64,000 nt of DNA from Bacillota bacterium (GCA_023435895.1 JAEZLH010000028.1:303715-367714); one strand, 5' to 3'. Numbered from the stretch's first letter, positions 8,088-17,527 are shown. A program made the numbers and translations. Notes: generated from the sequence alone by a model not told the origin.

Positions 8088-8369
8088 ATGATTTTTCAAA
8101 GTTCAAAAAAGCAACCAGTCATCCGGCATCCACAAGGACACCCGGTTGTTGTAATTGTATCTTATAATACTGTTGGTGATTTTGTGCCACGGTACTTCTG
8201 CATTGAAGACGATAATTCAGAGTTATTCAAATATCAGGTCTCATCCATCAAGGCTACCAAGGATAAGCTCATGGTGAGAGCCTTTTACTGTACCTATGAT
8301 ACTGAGTGCGTCCGGAACGATATAGTACTTATTTTTGATATTACTAAGTGCCGGTGGGTGATTGGTTAG
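8088..8369 (+). CDS. SOS-controlled 93-aa orphan protein, copy A
   Basis: 93 aa from the ATG at 8088 (AGAGGTG 5 nt upstream). No known family is recognised. The core reads PRYFCIEDDNSELFKYQVSS and, near the end, FYCTYD and DITKCRWVIG. It is 58/93 identical, without gaps, to the product of the gene at 47733 in this window, so the two define a small family. The conserved Cys (FC, YC, KC), acidic EDD and C-terminal W-V-I-G suggest a compact beta-rich domain. The promoter carries a LexA box. It is soluble, with no signal peptide or TM segment. Its place beside a prophage remnant suggests a moron or DNA-damage-linked function; this is inference. Confidence 0.75.
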   Translation: MIFQSSKKQPVIRHPQGHPVVVIVSYNTVGDFVPRYFCIEDDNSELFKYQVSSIKATKDKLMVRAFYCTYDTECVRNDIVLIFDITKCRWVIG

Positions 8370-8387
8370 ATTATTGTGATGTGGGCA

Positions 8388-8415
8388 TAAAAAATGGCAC
8401 CGGTTTTCCGATGCC
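8388..8415 (-). terminator. Terminator for the 8526-8888 gene
   Basis: GGCATCGG / CCGGTGCC hairpin on the minus strand followed by ATTTTTTA. It lies between two convergent genes. Confidence 0.6.
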
Positions 8416-8525
8416 TTGATTGTGAAGTGAATGTGACAATATTGCGCCGCTAGTCACCACCTCTTATCCGTGGTTTTAAGTATAAGAAAACTCATATCTA
8501 ATTTTAAACATTTTCTTTTAATCGC

Positions 8526-8888
8526 CTATATGTAATATTTTTTATTAAAATACATAAATAAATTTACAAAGTCATCTAATTGAATTAATAATAACTCTTT
8601 ATTTCTATCGCTCAAGCCTTCAATAAAATTCACTATATTTCTATCATACTTGGTTTCGTTTGGATCTTCAATTTCGAATTCACTATATAACATAAGTTTT
8701 CTAAACAGATATAGTATTCTTTTTTCATCCTCCAAATTGTTTATGTCTAACTCTCTGTATTCTTCGAAGAGATTTATGACATGCCCATCTGTACATTTTT
8801 TAAAAATCCAGTGTCCTATATAATAATATTCTCCATCAATTAAATATATGAAACCACGTTTCGTAATAAGATTCTCCAATTTATTCAT
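8526..8888 (-). CDS. Hypothetical acidic protein, 120 aa
   Basis: Start chosen at the ATG at 8888, preceded by GAAAGGAG at 7-nt spacing; the open frame extends further upstream without a ribosome-binding site. The protein begins MNKLENLITKRGFIYLIDGE and continues with YYYIGHWIFKKCTDGHVINL, then a helical acidic C-terminal half. No TM helix or signal peptide. Unrecognised. A perfect 14-bp palindrome, TATAGTATACTATA, lies about 80 bp upstream and could be an operator. Part of the AT-rich cargo next to ssrA. Confidence 0.6.
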   Translation of the reverse strand: MNKLENLITKRGFIYLIDGEYYYIGHWIFKKCTDGHVINLFEEYRELDINNLEDEKRILYLFRKLMLYSEFEIEDPNETKYDRNIVNFIEGLSDRNKELLLIQLDDFVNLFMYFNKKYYI

Positions 8889-9129
8889 TTTTAAACTCCT
8901 TTCTAATTCATATTGCTGTAATTTAACATTCCCATCAATAAAAAGGTATAAATTTGAATAATACAACTCTTATAGTATACTATACATGCTTTTAAAACAT
9001 AAAAAAATCTCCGAAGCATGCTACTATCTTATTTTATTATCCCTTTTATACGTCTAATTCATATTCGAGTGTTTCTACTTATTCATTTTCTGCTTTATGC
9101 CTTTCATTAAACTCTTAATATTGATATTA

Positions 9130-10074
9130 TTAACTCTTTGTGTCAATATTTCCTTGTTTGTTTTCTAACATCATAGTTTGCTTTTCTTCTAATCTAACAA
9201 CTTCATTTTGAGTAGGAAACATATCTTTTACCTCAATACTATTATTAATAGAAGTATGTATTTCCATGCCTTTATCTAACATCCAAGCAAACTTCTCTAA
9301 GCTTTTTTCAAGCCGCCCTCGTTCATCTCCATCATTAAGTTCTCCTAATTCAGATTCTAAATTCGCAACTACGCTTTGCACTACATCCTTATTAACCTTT
9401 TTGTATCCATCAACTACTTCTTTAATTGCATCATTTGATATCTTCATGCTTTTAAGTTGTTCTTCTTGCATTTCAACATTTACAATATGTGATTTTATCT
9501 TAACAGCATAGTCAACAATTTTAGCAAGATTACTTAAAATTATAGTAGTTCCACTGGCTGCAATCAAAAAACTTACCCATGTAGAACCTACATCCATGCA
9601 TCTAAATTTAACAACTTCTTTGTCATTTTTTAAATACGGACATTGAGTAATTATGAAATTTATTTCTTTTATGTATGTTGATAGCTCGTCCAAATCATCA
9701 AAAGTTGGTAATTTTATATCGAATCCATCTCCTGTCGATTTGTAACCCATAGATTCATACAGTTCAATAATTGCGACCATTTTATCGCACAAACTACTCT
9801 TAGCCAAACCAAAATTTTTTTCAATAGTAGAATTTATCTCAACAGTTTCACTACTCTTTAAAAACGTAGGTATACAATCATAGATTTTAATTACTGAATC
9901 TTTTAATGCTACTATACTGGACAACTTTTCTAATTCTTCAACAAAAACTTTCCAGTTATCCAATTTAAATATTTTGTTTGATAAAGATGCGTCTGGGTTA
10001 ATTAATACAGGGTTATAACTCAGAATAAATTCTAATTTACTTTTACAAATGAAATACATATTATATAACCTCAT
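9130..10074 (-). CDS. Hypothetical helical protein with one central TM segment
   Basis: 314 aa from the ATG at 10074, chosen because GGGAGG lies 6 nt upstream; an earlier in-frame ATG at 10119 has none. The N-terminal half is soluble and helical (WKVFVEELEKLSSIVAL...). One hydrophobic stretch (WVSFLIAASGTTIILSNLAK) lies near residue 185. The C-terminal half is a likely coiled coil (VEMQEEQLKSMKISNDAIKE..., NLESELGELNDGDERGRLEK). Unrecognised. The membrane-anchored coiled-coil architecture and position in the ssrA-adjacent cargo make it a candidate accessory or defence gene, but no catalytic motif is visible. Confidence 0.6.
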   Translation of the reverse strand: MRLYNMYFICKSKLEFILSYNPVLINPDASLSNKIFKLDNWKVFVEELEKLSSIVALKDSVIKIYDCIPTFLKSSETVEINSTIEKNFGLAKSSLCDKMVAIIELYESMGYKSTGDGFDIKLPTFDDLDELSTYIKEINFIITQCPYLKNDKEVVKFRCMDVGSTWVSFLIAASGTTIILSNLAKIVDYAVKIKSHIVNVEMQEEQLKSMKISNDAIKEVVDGYKKVNKDVVQSVVANLESELGELNDGDERGRLEKSLEKFAWMLDKGMEIHTSINNSIEVKDMFPTQNEVVRLEEKQTMMLENKQGNIDTKS

Positions 10075-10164
10075 TTTATTCCTCCCATTGCTATTATTTG
10101 TAATGGGATTATTATACATCTTGTGACATAAAACATCAACATAAAAAGGTTTTCCGTGAAGAAC

Positions 10165-10202
10165 GAAAAAACAGCCACCGAGCTATAACACCCGGTAGCC
10201 GT
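10165..10202 (-). terminator. Terminator after the 10308-11051 gene
   Basis: A 10-bp stem ACGGCTACCG / CGGTGGCTGT (two G-U pairs) on the minus strand is followed by a TTTTTT run. Confidence 0.7.
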
Positions 10203-10307
10203 TAATTATGCATTAAAAATTCTTCTATAATATGATTATAGCTCGTTCTTTTATGTCTTTTATGCGTTTACATCTATTCACAAAAATCCAGAATACCTTT
10301 TTCGTAA

Positions 10308-11051
10308 TCAATCGCTAATTTCGTCGTTGGCTCCATCATCAGAGTAATACTTTTTACCAACATACTCTACCCGTTCAAAAAACTTCTTATGTAATTCATC
10401 TTCTTCATTCTCCCCATGGATGCTCCATAGATGTGCATATTTGTTGATGAATTCACGAAATAGCACATTTACATCATCCGTAATATTAATGTCCAATATC
10501 TGAGACATAATTTTGATACCGCCTATTTCCAAATAATCTTTAAATCTTTTATTCAGCCCTTTTTCCCTGATTCTATTGATTACTTCTGTTGTGTATGCTC
10601 GACTTGGAACAACACTGCATACCGATATGTATTTAGGTTCCCTCTTTCTTCCTCGCTTTTTTACTTCCGGTTCTATAATTATTTGTTCTCCTTGTTCCAA
10701 ATTAATCATAATCGAATTTATATTAGACATATTCTCTCCAGCAATCGTCATATGTCGGATTTTAATATTGTTGTTTTCAAAAACTTCATGAACCTTGTGA
10801 ATGACATAATGCAAATATTCATAATATGCCTGTTCATCCTTTGATCCCATTTTTATAACTGGTTCATGTTTAACATACTCATGATAATATTCTTTTAATC
10901 TTCTATCATTTAAAAGCTCAACATGAAAAATCACTTCAAGATTATACCTCATATCATCCCGAACATCAAAGAACCCACTCTTAATCTCCTGGTCAATCAA
11001 ATCATAGAGATTCAAATCATAAATATTAGTATCGGTTATTAATAATTCCAT
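10308..11051 (-). CDS. Hypothetical protein beside ssrA, 247 aa
   Basis: ATG start with ATGGAGG at good spacing. Unrecognised. The N-terminal half is acidic and helical with Tyr/His-rich segments (QAYYEYLHYVIHKVHEVF). A basic linker (EPEVKKRGRKREPKYISV) follows, then a helical C-domain with LNKRFKDYLEIGGIKIMSQI. The basic KKRGRKRE patch could contact nucleic acid. It is the gene closest to the tmRNA 3' end, a position often taken by an integrase or excisionase in ssrA-integrated elements, but no integrase motif (R...H-x-x-R...Y) is present. It has its own terminator. Confidence 0.55.
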   Translation of the reverse strand: MELLITDTNIYDLNLYDLIDQEIKSGFFDVRDDMRYNLEVIFHVELLNDRRLKEYYHEYVKHEPVIKMGSKDEQAYYEYLHYVIHKVHEVFENNNIKIRHMTIAGENMSNINSIMINLEQGEQIIIEPEVKKRGRKREPKYISVCSVVPSRAYTTEVINRIREKGLNKRFKDYLEIGGIKIMSQILDINITDDVNVLFREFINKYAHLWSIHGENEEDELHKKFFERVEYVGKKYYSDDGANDEISD

Positions 11052-11210
11052 TATTGCGTACCTCCATATTTTTATTTTTCAAATTGGCAATGTAGCATTA
11101 TCTTTAACCCTAATTTTTACCCAAATTAATACCCAAAAACATTCGATTTGATACGAAATAAAGCGGTCTGAAACGGTTTAAATCCAGTTTTTCAATCTTC
11201 TCATAACATA

Positions 11211-11246
11211 CAAAAAAATGCCTAAACCCTTGAAACCAAGGCATTT
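11211..11246 (-). terminator. ssrA terminator
   Basis: AAATGCCT / AGGCATTT stem on the minus strand followed by TTTTTTTG, 38 nt past the mature tmRNA end. The stretch between this and the 10308 gene (11052-11210) holds no gene; it is where an element integrated at ssrA would join. Confidence 0.75.
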
Positions 11247-11284
11247 AAGCACTTTTAAATGTTATTCGACTTGTGTAAATCGCA

Positions 11285-11643
11285 TGGAGCTGAGGGGAGT
11301 TGAACCCCTGTCCGAAAGCCCATCCATTGCAGTTTCTCCCATTACAGTCAGTCTTTTATGCATGCCCAAGCATGCTGTTCCCTCCGTCTAACACCGGCAG
11401 ACAGGTTTTAGATTTCAGTAGCTTCATAAGTCTTTTATCCTCTCAAAGCTTTGAAGATAAAGGTCCCCACTAATTTGATGCCGAGGTCTTAAGTCGTGAG
11501 TTGCTTAAGGTCGACAGCTGCCACTAGGCAGCGTACGCTAAATTTTCGTCTGCGTTTAAATTTAATTCTAAGTTGGTGACGCAGTCCTAGGCTGCGAATG
11601 GCTTCCACAATTTCCAAACCCCCGTCGAAACCAGTACAACCCC
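11285..11643 (-). ncRNA. ssrA: Transfer-messenger RNA (tmRNA)
   Basis: 359 nt. The 5' end GGGGTTGTACTGGTTTCGAC and the 3' end GGGGTTCAACTCCCCTCAGC followed by TCCA are the conserved tRNA-like halves; GGGGTTG pairs with CAGCTCC to form the acceptor stem. CCA is not encoded (ATGC follows), so it must be added. The tag reading frame ends NADENLAYAA followed by TAG at 11526-11524, a normal hydrophobic degradation tag. tmRNA with SmpB rescues ribosomes stalled on broken mRNAs; smpB and rnr lie directly upstream. The 3' end is a frequent phage attachment site, and foreign genes do start just past it here. Confidence 0.97.
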
Positions 11644-11732
11644 GTTATATAAGATTGTGATTACCTGATAGTATGCTCAGAGATACACCCTGCAGGGACT
11701 ACCCGTAATGTCCGGTTCACAGACGCATGTAT

Positions 11733-11761
11733 ATCATAATATATATTTCTCACTTCGTCAA
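11733..11761 (-). promoter_or_regulatory. ssrA promoter
   Basis: TTGACG, 17 bp, TATGAT on the minus strand, about 90 nt before the mature 5' end; the leader would be removed by RNase P. Between ssrA and smpB there is also a 9-bp inverted repeat CTGCCGGAA...TTCCGGCAG (11894-11935) without a T run. Confidence 0.7.
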
Positions 11762-11985
11762 GCAAGCCTGATCAGATTTTATAAAATGTTAATACCATTA
11801 TTCCCAATCCGTTCTTAATAAATATAATTATTCCAACAAGATCTTATCAAACTTTACCTATACAGAACAACTTACTATTATAAATACGCTCTCCTGCCGG
11901 AAAACATCTCTAATCATCTCAATACCTTCCGGCAGCGCTGACCTTATAAATCAAAGGAAAAAAGTAACGTAATCAAAGCTACAGA

Positions 11986-12450
11986 TTAATAAAGATTCTT
12001 CACCTTAAAATCTTTCTCCGCTTCTCTTCTCATATCCTTCTTCGCAATATCCTGGCGTTTATCATAAAGCTTCTTACCACGAGCCAGCCCGATCTCCACT
12101 TTTACCAAGCTTCCCTTAAAATACACCTGCAATGGCACCAGGGTGTACCCCTTCGTTGCCAGCTGACCGGAGATCTTATTGATTTCAAACTTATGCAACA
12201 GAAGCTTTTTAACCCTCAAGGGGTCTTTGTTAAAGATATTTCCTTTTTCATAAGGGCTGATATGCATACCGTAAACATAAACTTCCCCATTTTCAATTCT
12301 TAAAAAGGATTCTTTTATACTGCATTTGCCCATTCGTAAGGATTTCACTTCCGTACCGTGTAATGCGATGCCAGCCTCATACTTATCCTCTATAAAAAAA
12401 TCAAAATATGCTTTTTTATTATTAGCGACTAACTTAATATTTTCCCCCAC
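11986..12450 (-). CDS. smpB: SsrA-binding protein SmpB
   Basis: 154 aa, standard length. Motifs of the family are clear: NKKAYFDFFIEDKYEAGIAL, then GTEVKSLRMGKCSIKESFLR, and a C-terminal tail (YDKRQDIAKKDMRREAEKDF) that inserts into the ribosomal mRNA channel. It delivers alanyl-tmRNA to stalled ribosomes. GTG start immediately after the rnr stop codon (TAA GTG), so translation is probably coupled to rnr. Its RNA partner ssrA is the next gene downstream. Confidence 0.97.
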   Translation of the reverse strand: MGENIKLVANNKKAYFDFFIEDKYEAGIALHGTEVKSLRMGKCSIKESFLRIENGEVYVYGMHISPYEKGNIFNKDPLRVKKLLLHKFEINKISGQLATKGYTLVPLQVYFKGSLVKVEIGLARGKKLYDKRQDIAKKDMRREAEKDFKVKNLY

Positions 12451-14595
12451 TTACTCTTCAACCTCCACAAGTTCAAAATCGATGGTTCTCAGTATCTTAT
12501 CTGCATTCACAACCTCTACCATCACCTTTTGCCCTAATTTAAATATTTTCTTGGTGTGTTCACCCACCATTTGATAACGTTCTTCATCGTAGATATAATA
12601 ATCATCCTGCATTTCACTTACCCTGACCATACCCTCAACCGTATTGGGAAGCTCCACATACATTCCCCAAGAGGTAACGCCAGAAATCACGCCTTCGAAG
12701 ACTTCACCGATATGAGCAGACATATATTCCACCTTTTTGAGCTTTTGTACCTCTCGCTCGGATTCATCGGCTCTGCGCTCCATTCTACTGGAATGATCTG
12801 ATACTTCAAATAGTATTTTGTCATAATGGGTTCTTCTCTTTTCTCCCATCTTACCATTCAGGTTCTCTTTAATGATACGATGAATCTGAAGATCGGGGTA
12901 TCGACGGATTGGAGATGTGAAATGGCAATAGTATTTTGCGGATAGCCCAAAGTGACCGGTATTTGCCACTGTATACTTCGCCTGCTTCATAGAGCGAAGA
13001 GTCAATCTGCTGATTAACGCTTCCTCCGGTGAATCCTCCACCTTGATTAAAAGCTTTTGCAGCTCCTTGGGATGAATCTCTTCCTGCCCCACTTTAATGC
13101 TATAGCCAAAGTTATTAATAAAAATTGCGAGCTTTCGAATCTTCTCTTCATCCGGTGTATCATGGGTACGATACACAAAGGGTATCTCCTGCCAGAAATA
13201 ATCCTCTGCTATGGTTTCATTGGCAATTAACATGAATTCCTCGATAATTTTGGTTGCTTTATTTCTTTCGTAAGGCTTAATCTCAATGGGTTTTCCCTTT
13301 TTATCAACGATTATCTTGCTTTCCGGGAAATCAAAATTAATAGAGCCTCTTTTATGTCTTCTTTCTCTTAAGACCTCCGCAAGCTCCTGCATCAACAGAA
13401 ACATAGGAACTAGCTCTTCATATTCTTTCTTAACTTCCTCGTCATTCTCTTCTACGATTTTAGAAACATTAGTATAAGTCATACGTCGATCGGATCGAAT
13501 AATTGTTTCTGCTACCTGATGACCAATTACATTACCCTTCGTATCAATATCCATAAAGCAACTTAAAGCTAAACGATCCACACCTGGATTTAGGGAACAG
13601 ATGCCGTTGGACAGCTTATGGGGCAGCATAGGGACAACCCTGTCTACCAGATAAACACTGGTTCCTCTCTTGAGTGCCTCCTTATCAAGTGCTGTTCCTT
13701 CCCTGACATAATGAGTTACATCTGCGATATGAACTCCAAGGTGATAGATATCTCCTTCTTTCGTTATACTGATGGCATCATCAAGATCCTTGGCATCCTC
13801 ACCATCTATAGTCACAGTCTGTACTTCCCTGATATCCATTCTTGATTTGATTTCATCCGGATCAATCTCCTCGGGAACCTGATCCAGGGAACGCATTACT
13901 TCCTCAGGGAATTCCACCGGCAAATCATATGCCCTAACAACAGACATTATATCCACTCCCGGATCGTTAACATGTCCAAGGATTTCAATCACTCGTCCCT
14001 CGGGGCTATGGCTGACATCTCCGTAGTTAGTAATTTTAACAACTACCTTATGTCCACTCACCGCACCTTTGGTATGCTCCTTGGGAATGAAAATATCCTT
14101 CCCAAATTTTTGGTTATCAGGAAGCACAAAACCAAAGTTCTTGCTCTTTTCAAAGGTTCCGACAATTTCATTCTTACCACGTTCAATGATATTAATGACT
14201 TCGCCTTCTTTTCTGCGTCCGGTCTGTTCATTCTTTATTACAATTAATACCTTATCCCCATGCAGTGCTCCCTTAGTAGCATCGCCTGGAATAAAGATGT
14301 CCTCCGCTTCTCCCTCAAGGATGACAAAGCCAAAGCCTCTCTGTGTGCCGGAGAAAGTACCCATTTTCATATCATCGCCAGGTTTTTTATATCTTCCCTG
14401 GGAATCTATGATGATTGTCCCTTGGGAGATCAATTGATCCAAAACCATCTTTAATTCATTCTTTGCATCCCGTGGTACCTGCAAGAGTGCCACAAATTCC
14501 TTAAAACGCATCGGTTTATAATCTTTGTCGGAAATCAACTGCTCCAACATTGCTTTCTTTTCTTCTAGTCGTTCTTTATCCATTTCTATCTCCAT
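12451..14595 (-). CDS. rnr: Ribonuclease R
   Basis: 714 aa. A 3'-5' exoribonuclease of the RNB family that degrades structured RNA and, with tmRNA/SmpB, non-stop mRNA. In order: an N-terminal winged-helix segment, two cold-shock domains (MKMGTFSGTQRGFGFVILEG; EIVGTFEKSKNFGFVLPDNQ), the RNB core with metal-binding aspartates (TIDGEDAKDLDDAISI) and HFTSPIRRYPDLQIHR, and a C-terminal S1 domain (GEVFEGVISGVTSWGMYVEL). ATG start; an alternative ATG lies four codons in. Classic smpB neighbour. The upstream gap (14596-14953) holds a TATACT-like -10 near 14705 and the secG terminator. Confidence 0.97.
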   Translation of the reverse strand: MEIEMDKERLEEKKAMLEQLISDKDYKPMRFKEFVALLQVPRDAKNELKMVLDQLISQGTIIIDSQGRYKKPGDDMKMGTFSGTQRGFGFVILEGEAEDIFIPGDATKGALHGDKVLIVIKNEQTGRRKEGEVINIIERGKNEIVGTFEKSKNFGFVLPDNQKFGKDIFIPKEHTKGAVSGHKVVVKITNYGDVSHSPEGRVIEILGHVNDPGVDIMSVVRAYDLPVEFPEEVMRSLDQVPEEIDPDEIKSRMDIREVQTVTIDGEDAKDLDDAISITKEGDIYHLGVHIADVTHYVREGTALDKEALKRGTSVYLVDRVVPMLPHKLSNGICSLNPGVDRLALSCFMDIDTKGNVIGHQVAETIIRSDRRMTYTNVSKIVEENDEEVKKEYEELVPMFLLMQELAEVLRERRHKRGSINFDFPESKIIVDKKGKPIEIKPYERNKATKIIEEFMLIANETIAEDYFWQEIPFVYRTHDTPDEEKIRKLAIFINNFGYSIKVGQEEIHPKELQKLLIKVEDSPEEALISRLTLRSMKQAKYTVANTGHFGLSAKYYCHFTSPIRRYPDLQIHRIIKENLNGKMGEKRRTHYDKILFEVSDHSSRMERRADESEREVQKLKKVEYMSAHIGEVFEGVISGVTSWGMYVELPNTVEGMVRVSEMQDDYYIYDEERYQMVGEHTKKIFKLGQKVMVEVVNADKILRTIDFELVEVEE

Positions 14596-14872
14596 TCTGT
14601 CGCTTTAAAAAATATACATTGGTCGTCTATTAATAAGCGTTTCATTTCTATCTTTGATTTATTCCTGACTTTCTTCTTGAATGTAACATGTAAAATTTAC
14701 TAATAGTATACCATAGTAGCATGGCTTTTAAAACAACAGGTTTAAAAAGCTTGCATCTCTACCGAAGACAGAATAGAACCATAAAGCCGAGTCTTTCCCA
14801 ATTCCAATATGAAGTATATCTTATCTTCCTTATAATCAATTTTTATTAGATAATAAAGCCAACTATAAACTT

Positions 14873-14935
14873 AAAAAGAGACTGACACAAACCAATAATC
14901 TTTCGTAAGATTATCCTGCTTTGTATCAGCCTCTT
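14873..14935 (-). terminator. Terminator after secG
   Basis: Long hairpin on the minus strand, AAGAGGCTGATACAAA pairing with TTTGTGTCAGTCTCTT and an inner TAATCTT/AAGATTA stem, followed by TTTT. Confidence 0.85.
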
Positions 14936-14953
14936 CCTCATATGGTAATCAGA

Positions 14954-15196
14954 TTACCAAAATTTTAAATTTAAAATTACAGAAAGAATAATGAACCCTG
15001 CTGCTAAGTACTTGGTAGCTTTCTCAAGTGTTCCTTCCATGGAACGACCCTTGTTCTTAGACCAATATGTCTCGCCTGTACCAGTAAGAGAACCGGACAG
15101 ACCACCTGTCTTGCCTTCCTGTCTCAATACGATAAAAGTTAATGCGATACAAACCAATATATATACTATTTCAACTGCTAACTTTAAAAGACCCAT
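14954..15196 (-). CDS. secG: Preprotein translocase subunit SecG
   Basis: 80 aa from the ATG at 15196 (GAGGAGG 7 nt upstream). Two TM helices (AVEIVYILVCIALTFIVLRQ; YLAAGFIILSVILNLKF) flank the typical Gly/Ser-rich loop (EGKTGGLSGSLTGTGETYW). SecG stimulates the SecYEG export channel. A position between gpmI and rnr is typical for clostridia. Confidence 0.95.
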   Translation of the reverse strand: MGLLKLAVEIVYILVCIALTFIVLRQEGKTGGLSGSLTGTGETYWSKNKGRSMEGTLEKATKYLAAGFIILSVILNLKFW

Positions 15197-15254
15197 GTCC
15201 ACACCTCCTCAAAGACTAAGCTTAATTTTACCATACAATGTATATTATTTCAAC

Positions 15255-16796
15255 TTATTTTTTAATCAGTAAGGATTTACCTGTCATTTCAACCGGCTTT
15301 ACCATACCCATCATCTCAATCATAGTAGGAATGATATCTGCAAGGCATCCATCTTCTGCCAAAGTATAGTCCTTATCATAGTTAACCAGGATAAATGGTA
15401 CCGGGTTAGTTGTATGAGCGGTGAAAGGCTCATTGGTGTTGTAATCCAATAACTGCTCTGCATTACCGTGATCTGCACAAATGAACATCTGACCATCTAC
15501 AGAAAGAAGTGCTTCATATGCCATACCTACACATTGATCCACTGTTTCGATAGCTTTTATTGCTGCATTCTCGATTCCGGTGTGACCTACCATATCAGGG
15601 TTTGCAAAGTTTACTACGATCACATCATATTTTAATGATTTAATTGCTTCTACTAATTTTTCTGCAACAGTAAATGCACTCATCTCCGGCTGAAGATCAT
15701 AAGTAGCTACCTTGGGGGAATTAACAAGGATACGCTCTTCACCTTCATTGGGAACTTCTATACCAGCATTAAAGAAGAAAGTAACATGAGCGTACTTTTC
15801 TGTTTCCGCAAGGCGAAGCTGCGTCTTATGATTCTCTGCAAGGAATTGACCAAATGTATGGTCAACAGAAATCTTATGGAATGCTACTAATTTATTAGGA
15901 ATTGTAATATCATACTCGGAGAAGCATACATAAGTCAAATCCAATCTTTTCTCACGCTCAAAGCCTGTGAATTCATCATTGCAGAACGCTCTTGTGATTT
16001 CTCTTGCTCTGTCTGGTCTGAAGTTAAAGAAGATTACGGAGTCTTTATCTTGAATGGTTGCAACCGGCTCACCATTTTCAACTACAACGGTCGGTAATAC
16101 AAATTCATCGTATTTTTCTAAGTCGTAAGAGTTTTGAACAGCAAGTACTCCGCTTTCTGCCTTCTCTCCTTCGCCGTGTACCATTGCCTTATATGCTTTT
16201 TCAACACGATCCCAACGGTTATCACGGTCCATTACGTAATAGCGGCCCATAACGGATGCAATCTTGCCTACTCCAATAATCTGCATCTGCTCCCAAAGCT
16301 GCTCTACAAAGCCTTTACCAGAAGCCGGAGGAGTATCTCTACCATCCAAGAATGCATGTACATATACATTGGTAAGTCCCTGTTTCTTAGCTAGCTCTAA
16401 AAGAGCATATAAGTGGGTATTGTGGCTGTGTACACCACCGTCGGAAAGCAACCCGAACAAATGAAGTGCGGAATTCTGTCTCTTGCAATTATCGATTGCA
16501 GCCAATAGTCCTGCATTATTGAAGAAATCCCCATCCTTAATTTCTTTTGTAATTCTGGTTAATTCTTGATATACAATACGTCCTGCACCCATATTAATAT
16601 GACCAACCTCGGAATTACCCATCTGTCCGTCAGGTAAACCAACTGCCATACCGCTTGCATATCCCTTAACAAAAGGATACTCCGCCATTAATTTATCCAT
16701 TACCGGCTTTTTAGCCTCTGCGATTGCATTGGCTTCTTTCTTTTCATTTAAACCGTATCCATCTAATATCATTAAAACTGTAGGCTTTTTACTCAT
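15255..16796 (-). CDS. gpmI: 2,3-bisphosphoglycerate-independent phosphoglycerate mutase
   Basis: 513 aa, normal length. Interconverts 3- and 2-phosphoglycerate through a phosphoserine intermediate with two Mn ions. Alkaline-phosphatase fold motifs: MILDGYGLNEKK with the first metal Asp, the catalytic Ser62 in GQMGNSEVGHINMGAGR, HAFLDGRDTPPASG, RYYVMDRDNRWDR, FFNFRPDRARE, and ICADHGNAEQ with HTTNPVPF near the C-terminus. ATG start. It follows tpiA after an unusually long 960-bp gap full of repeats, so it may have its own transcription signals. No enolase gene follows, unlike many clostridial gap clusters. Confidence 0.97.
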   Translation of the reverse strand: MSKKPTVLMILDGYGLNEKKEANAIAEAKKPVMDKLMAEYPFVKGYASGMAVGLPDGQMGNSEVGHINMGAGRIVYQELTRITKEIKDGDFFNNAGLLAAIDNCKRQNSALHLFGLLSDGGVHSHNTHLYALLELAKKQGLTNVYVHAFLDGRDTPPASGKGFVEQLWEQMQIIGVGKIASVMGRYYVMDRDNRWDRVEKAYKAMVHGEGEKAESGVLAVQNSYDLEKYDEFVLPTVVVENGEPVATIQDKDSVIFFNFRPDRAREITRAFCNDEFTGFEREKRLDLTYVCFSEYDITIPNKLVAFHKISVDHTFGQFLAENHKTQLRLAETEKYAHVTFFFNAGIEVPNEGEERILVNSPKVATYDLQPEMSAFTVAEKLVEAIKSLKYDVIVVNFANPDMVGHTGIENAAIKAIETVDQCVGMAYEALLSVDGQMFICADHGNAEQLLDYNTNEPFTAHTTNPVPFILVNYDKDYTLAEDGCLADIIPTMIEMMGMVKPVEMTGKSLLIKK

Positions 16797-17271
16797 TCTT
16801 ATACTCCTTTACTAACTATCCTGTGTTAAAACGTCCTGCTTACATTTCATCGATCTTTTAACGTGTCTGAAAATGATACGGGTTAATCCACTTAACCCTC
16901 CCAGACTTTTCTACATGAATTACTATATTACAAAGTGTATTATATGTAAATGTTATAGTTAACCAACATCCACAAAAACCTCAAATAAGATTATGCACCA
17001 TATCTAAGGTAAAGTAAATACTCAAACTGTAAAGAAGCTGTTAATTGTTTTATAACTGTTATAGCCTTTTATTAAGTGATACACAAATCAGGAAAACTTA
17101 ATTATGAGGCGAGAGCCTTTCTTGTTTGTTTATTATTTTATTAATAAATCACTCGGATCAAATTATACTCGCTCTGATCTGTTGCGTACCTTGTTAAGAC
17201 TTACGTTGTTCTTACATAACCGTATTTAAACGAAATATAGAACAACACCCTCATGCTGCAATTATCACCTA

Positions 17272-17378
17272 TATAACCACGTATTCACTATCTTCATCGC
17301 CTCATATATCGCTACGTGTATTACACATAGGATAATTGAATAGCTTAATTGATTACACAATATAAATACGTGGTTATA
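17272..17378. repeat. Perfect 14-bp inverted repeat between tpiA and gpmI
   Basis: TATAACCACGTATT at 17272-17285 and AATACGTGGTTATA at 17365-17378 enclose about 79 bp that contain smaller dyads (GTGTATTACAC; TAATTGAATAGCTTAATTG). No gene lies in the whole 16797-17756 gap. Confidence 0.7.
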
Positions 17379-17527
17379 AATTATAAAGGTTGTACAATTT
17401 TATAAAACAGTTCTTGCAATTTATAAGTTTAGATCTTGCATCCCATATTTTAAGCTTGGAAATTAAGTTTTAAGCTTCACTTCCATAACTTTCTATTCGT
17501 TTGAAGGATTTAAGATAAAACAAAAAT

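Noticed and set aside
11052..11210. Possible integrase 3' end next to ssrA
   Set aside because: All minus frames contain early stops and no R, H-x-x-R or Y motif is present; only an integration junction is plausible.
14069..14437. Plus-strand 122-aa open frame
   Set aside because: Shadow of rnr, whose S1/cold-shock motifs are unmistakable on the other strand.
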